Shown one piece after another: positions 61,237 to 64,000 of a DNA stretch of 64,000 nucleotides (position 1 is its first letter; each line of letters starts with the position of its first letter). Both the position numbers and the translations under genes were made by a program. Under the pieces are notes generated by a model, which was not told the DNA's origin, did no database searches, and worked only from the letters and a program-made list of their open reading frames with translations. The stretch comes from Lonepinella sp042485795 (GTDB taxonomy: Bacteria; Pseudomonadota; Gammaproteobacteria; Enterobacterales; Pasteurellaceae): assembly GCF_042485795.1 (NCBI RefSeq), contig NZ_CP169368.1:1674001-1738000 (forward strand). Direction: 5' to 3'.

Positions 61237-61981
61237 ATTATTTTCCTTAAAAAACAACCGCACCAACCATCGTACTATGGCAACATCATTGCCTTTATGT
61301 TTAAATAAGTGCGGTGCTTTTTTATGGCGTTTTTTACTCGGTTTTCTATTACTCACATTAGTATTGCGATTCGTCCCAATTCCACTGTCTGCCTATATGT
61401 TCCAACAAAAACTTGGGCATCTTTTACACCTTGATTTTGATTACGATATTCAGCACTACTGGGTCAGCCTTGATGAAATTTCGTCCAATATGCAATTAGC
61501 TGTGATCGCTGCCGAAGATCAACATTTTCCCAATCACTATGGCTTTGACCTAGATGCCATTGAGAAAGCCTTTAATCATAACCAAACATCACAAAAAATT
61601 CGTGGTGCATCTACTATTTCCCAACAAACTGCCAAAAATCTGTATTTATGGCATGGACAAAGTTGGCTTCGTAAAGGCTTAGAAGTGCCAATTACCTTAA
61701 CATTAGAAACTCTTTGGTCAAAAAAACGTATTTTAGAAGTTTATTTAAATATCGCTGAATTTGGCTATGGTATTTTTGGGGTGGAAGCTGCTAGTCAATA
61801 TTATTTTAAAAAGCCTGCGAAAAAATTGACTAAAGAAGAAGCTGCGTTGTTAGCCGCTGTATTACCAAATCCAATCAGTTTCAAAGTGCTAAAACCGGGG
61901 CGAATAACTAAACGCAAACAAGCATGGATTTTACGCCAGATGAATTTGCTAGGTAAGGATTATTTGAAAAAATTGGAATAA
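61217..61981 (+). CDS. mtgA: Monofunctional biosynthetic peptidoglycan transglycosylase
   Basis: Polymerises lipid II into glycan strands without a transpeptidase domain. The ATG at 61217 lies inside trpR and gives 254 residues. One membrane helix near residue 35-55 (WRFLLGFLLLTLVLRFVPI) precedes the GT51 catalytic domain with AAEDQHFPNHYGFD and RGASTISQQTAKNLYLW, then LEVYLNIAEFGYGIFGVEAASQYYF. An uptake motif lies near 61308. Followed by a terminator. Confidence 0.95.
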   Translation: MKKILHKLFSLKNNRTNHRTMATSLPLCLNKCGAFLWRFLLGFLLLTLVLRFVPIPLSAYMFQQKLGHLLHLDFDYDIQHYWVSLDEISSNMQLAVIAAEDQHFPNHYGFDLDAIEKAFNHNQTSQKIRGASTISQQTAKNLYLWHGQSWLRKGLEVPITLTLETLWSKKRILEVYLNIAEFGYGIFGVEAASQYYFKKPAKKLTKEEAALLAAVLPNPISFKVLKPGRITKRKQAWILRQMNLLGKDYLKKLE

Positions 61982-61982
61982 A

Positions 61983-62020
61983 AAATCTGGCAGACATCAG
62001 TGACTGCCAGATTTGGTTTT
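61983..62020. terminator. Terminator between mtgA and dps
   Basis: AAATCTGGCAG (61983-61993) and CTGCCAGATTT (62004-62014), perfect 11-bp arms with a 10-nt loop, followed by GGTTTT. It lies between the convergent stops of mtgA and dps. Confidence 0.8.
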
Positions 62021-62038
62021 ATTTGCTAATCAGAAAAA

Positions 62039-62518
62039 TTAAGCATTACAACTTTCACAAGCAGCTTTTAACATCCAAATGGTTTTTTCTTGTTCTTTAA
62101 TGTAGTCACTCATTAAAGAAGCTGTACCTTCATCATCTGCATCGCCAGAAATTGCTAAAATTTCACGTTGTTGTTGTAACAAGGTTTGAAAACCCTTTAA
62201 GGTGCCTTGTAAAGTGTCTTGAGCAGAACTTGCATTTTTGTGTTCTTGAATACGTGATTTGCTTAAATATTCACTGAAAGCGTGAACTGGTGTATAACCT
62301 AAGGTTAAAATACGTTCTGCGATTTCATCTACTTTTTCCACTAAATCATCGTAGTATTCTTCAAATTTTTCGTGTAATGAGAAAAATTGAACACCTTTGA
62401 TATTCCAGTGATAACCACGTACATTCATATAGAATACTTGGTAAGTAGCTAATAAGTTATTTAATTCTTCGGCAATTTTTTGTGATGATGCTTGGTTTAA
62501 ACCGATACTATTTGTCAT
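62039..62518 (-). CDS. dps: Dps family ferritin-like protein
   Basis: Forms a 12-mer shell that oxidises and stores iron and protects DNA in starvation or peroxide stress. The 159-residue protein has the ferroxidase ligand region RGYHWNIKGVQFFSLHEKFEEYYDDLVEKVDEIAERI, the Dps signature with the conserved H, D and E. The N-terminus MTNSIGLNQASSQ is short and lacks a lysine-rich tail, so direct DNA binding is uncertain. Stands alone. Confidence 0.95.
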   Translation of the reverse strand: MTNSIGLNQASSQKIAEELNNLLATYQVFYMNVRGYHWNIKGVQFFSLHEKFEEYYDDLVEKVDEIAERILTLGYTPVHAFSEYLSKSRIQEHKNASSAQDTLQGTLKGFQTLLQQQREILAISGDADDEGTASLMSDYIKEQEKTIWMLKAACESCNA

Positions 62519-62659
62519 AACATTTTCCTTCTGTTTGGTTAATCATATTGTTTTGATGGGTTTATTATAGGCTTGATTGATAGGTATAACAAATCAATTT
62601 CTCGAATTGATTCGATTTATTTTAACTATCAAGTATAAAAAATTAATCGTTAATTTTTA

Positions 62660-63121
62660 TCAATCTTGATAACCCACATCTTCCAAAGTTGGATTTTCCG
62701 CCCCAAATCTTGCTAATTCATCACAAATTTCATTTTCTCGATGCCCTGCATGCCCTTTTACCCATAGCCATTGAATTTGATGACGTTGAATTTCTTGATC
62801 CAACTGTATCCATAAATCCTTATTTTTCACTGGTTTACCTGTACTCGCTTTCCAATTATTTTTTTTCCAAGTAAAAATCCATTCGGTAATCCCCTTTCTC
62901 ATATATTGGCTATCACTTGCAATAGTCACGTTACAAGGTTCTTTCAAACTTGCTAAAGCCTCAATCACTGCCCGCAATTCCATACGATTATTAGTGGTTT
63001 TAAAATAACCTTTAGCAAGGGTTTTCTCATGCTGTTTATAACGCAATAAAACGCCTATTCCTCCAGCTCCAGGATTACCTAAACAAGAACCATCAGTAAA
63101 AATTTCAATTTGTTTTTGCAT
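62660..63121 (-). CDS. rnhA: Ribonuclease HI
   Basis: Cuts RNA in RNA-DNA hybrids. The ATG at 63121 (MQKQIEIFTDGSCLGNPG) gives 153 residues, the usual length; a TTG seven codons upstream is rejected. Catalytic residues are in TDGSCLGN (D), NRMELRAVIEAL (E), SDSQY (D) and ICDELAR (D). Divergent from dnaQ, with a hairpin of paired uptake motifs between them, the usual rnhA-dnaQ organisation. Confidence 0.97.
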   Translation of the reverse strand: MQKQIEIFTDGSCLGNPGAGGIGVLLRYKQHEKTLAKGYFKTTNNRMELRAVIEALASLKEPCNVTIASDSQYMRKGITEWIFTWKKNNWKASTGKPVKNKDLWIQLDQEIQRHQIQWLWVKGHAGHRENEICDELARFGAENPTLEDVGYQD

Positions 63122-63147
63122 AAATCTGTTAAAATAACTCAAAATAA

Positions 63148-63175
63148 AAAACTGCGGTGAATATTACCGCACTTT
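63148..63175. other. Paired uptake motifs between rnhA and dnaQ
   Basis: AACTGCGGTGAATATTACCGCACTT: an inverted pair in which the left copy has one changed base. It lies in the shared leader region of divergent rnhA and dnaQ rather than at a gene end, so it is not an obvious terminator. Confidence 0.6.
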
Positions 63176-63195
63176 TCAGTAAAGATATAGAAATT

Positions 63196-63978
63196 ATGAC
63201 AATTAATATTGATACCAATCGCCAAATTGTACTGGATACGGAAACCACGGGAATGAATCAATTTGGAGCGCATTATGAAGGGCATTGTATTATTGAAATC
63301 GGTGCTGTGGAAATGATTAATCGCCGTTATACTGGACGGAAATTACATTTATATATTAAACCCGATCGTCCAGTGGATCCCGATGCCATTAAAGTTCACG
63401 GCATTACCGATGAAATGTTAATGGATAAACCAAATTTCACTGCGGTTGCTCAAGAATTTATTGATTTTATTAGCGGTGCCGAATTGCTGATTCATAACGC
63501 TCCCTTTGATGTCGGCTTTATGGATTATGAATTTCGTAAACATAATTTTAATGTGAAAACAGATGAAATTTGCCTTGTTACTGATACATTACAACTCGCT
63601 CGTCAGCAATATCCAGGAAAACGTAATAGCTTAGATGCCTTATGCGATCGTTTAAATATTGATAACAGTAAACGTACGTTACATGGAGCGTTACTGGATG
63701 CGGAAATTCTTGGTGATGTTTACCTTGCAATGACAGGAGGACAAAAAAACCTGTTTGATGATATGGAAAATGACAACGGTATAAACACTCTCAGCACAAT
63801 ACAACAAACACAAAGTGCGGTGAATTTTACGCAAGATTTACCCGTTTTGACCCTAACAGAAGATGAAATTCAAGCTCATCAAAATTATATTAAGCTGATT
63901 AATAAAAAAAGCAAAGATAATTGCCTTTGGGTCAAACGATTAAACCCAACCCTTGAAAATATAGAAACCGTGCATTAA
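63196..63978 (+). CDS. dnaQ: DNA polymerase III subunit epsilon
   Basis: Proofreading 3'-5' exonuclease of the replicase. The ATG at 63196 (MTINIDTNRQIVLDTETTGMNQFG) gives 260 residues; a longer frame from 63157 translates the uptake-motif pair and is rejected. Exo motifs: LDTETTGM (D, E), VHGITDEML, HNAPFDVGFMDYE and HGALLDAEILGDVYL. A C-terminal tail follows that would contact the polymerase subunit. An uptake motif lies in the 3' part near 63813. Confidence 0.97.
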   Translation: MTINIDTNRQIVLDTETTGMNQFGAHYEGHCIIEIGAVEMINRRYTGRKLHLYIKPDRPVDPDAIKVHGITDEMLMDKPNFTAVAQEFIDFISGAELLIHNAPFDVGFMDYEFRKHNFNVKTDEICLVTDTLQLARQQYPGKRNSLDALCDRLNIDNSKRTLHGALLDAEILGDVYLAMTGGQKNLFDDMENDNGINTLSTIQQTQSAVNFTQDLPVLTLTEDEIQAHQNYIKLINKKSKDNCLWVKRLNPTLENIETVH

Positions 63979-64000
63979 TTAAGCAAGCAAATCAAAGATT

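Noticed and set aside
63157..63195. Upstream start for dnaQ
   Set aside because: It would translate the uptake-motif pair; MTINIDTNRQIVLDTETTG is the normal N-terminus.
1..64000. tRNA or rRNA genes, CRISPR arrays, prophage or integrase genes
   Set aside because: No cloverleaf-like segments, rRNA-like sequence, regularly spaced repeats, or phage/integrase proteins were recognised anywhere in the window.

Overview
This 64 kb window is chromosomal DNA of a Pasteurellaceae bacterium. Evidence: the 9-base DNA-uptake motif AAGTGCGGT (or ACCGCACTT) recurs throughout, often as inverted pairs after genes; the DNA is AT-rich; and several gene blocks follow the order I recall from Haemophilus influenzae (thiQ-bioB, holC..valS, fur-fldA-ybfF-seqA-menE-mscK-aroC-mepA-TSUP-lpxM). 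The motif is the Haemophilus/Aggregatibacter/Pasteurella type rather than the Actinobacillus pleuropneumoniae type (ACAAGCGGT). Genus and species cannot be settled from the sequence alone.

Layout. 1-6.2 kb: rpsA (cut by the left edge), cmk, bioB-thiQ without thiB/thiP, a small cassette for a 39-residue hydrophobic peptide, a TorD-family chaperone and the tRNA hydroxylation gene trhP. 6.2-12.6 kb: an LCMT-type methyltransferase and an unknown tail-anchored protein next to valS, then a compact AT-rich cluster of four small unknown genes between valS and holC. 12.7-18.8 kb: queA, a 518 bp nested inverted-repeat element, tgt, yajC-secD-secF. 18.8-31.3 kb: radA-ygiF, phosphate transport (DUF47-pit), ygiM-cca, lolB-ispE-prs, accA, pdxY, tilS. 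31.3-43.5 kb: a long leftward run: dnaX (with a frameshift signal), apt, lpxM, a TSUP permease, mepA, an orphan nucleotidyltransferase, aroC, mscK, menE, seqA. 43.6-50 kb: ybfF, fldA-fur, gyrA, a decayed IS256-family insertion in the gyrA 3' region, and an entericidin-like lipoprotein. 50-64 kb: fumC, tehB plus a CHY zinc-finger gene, an alanine/sodium symporter, a two-Mop molybdate-binding protein with a ModE-like palindrome and possible divergent small RNA, acyP, DUF2057, yccF-yccS-slt, trpR-mtgA, dps, rnhA and dnaQ.

Most genes are housekeeping: translation and tRNA modification (rpsA, valS, queA, tgt, tilS, cca, trhP), replication (holC, dnaX, dnaQ, seqA, gyrA, rnhA, radA), protein export (yajC-secDF), envelope and peptidoglycan (lolB, lpxM, mepA, slt, mtgA) and metabolism. 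The accessory signals of most interest are: (1) a 47-nt two-hairpin repeat present three times with identical 13+14+20 architecture and covarying stems; (2) the 518 bp palindromic element that carries one of those copies at its centre; (3) the 39-aa hydrophobic peptide cassette with a Shine-Dalgarno-sequestering hairpin; (4) the unknown operon in the holC-valS slot; (5) the ModE-like operator overlapping a promoter/terminator pair that could make a ~70-nt RNA. No rRNA, tRNA, CRISPR array or prophage was seen.
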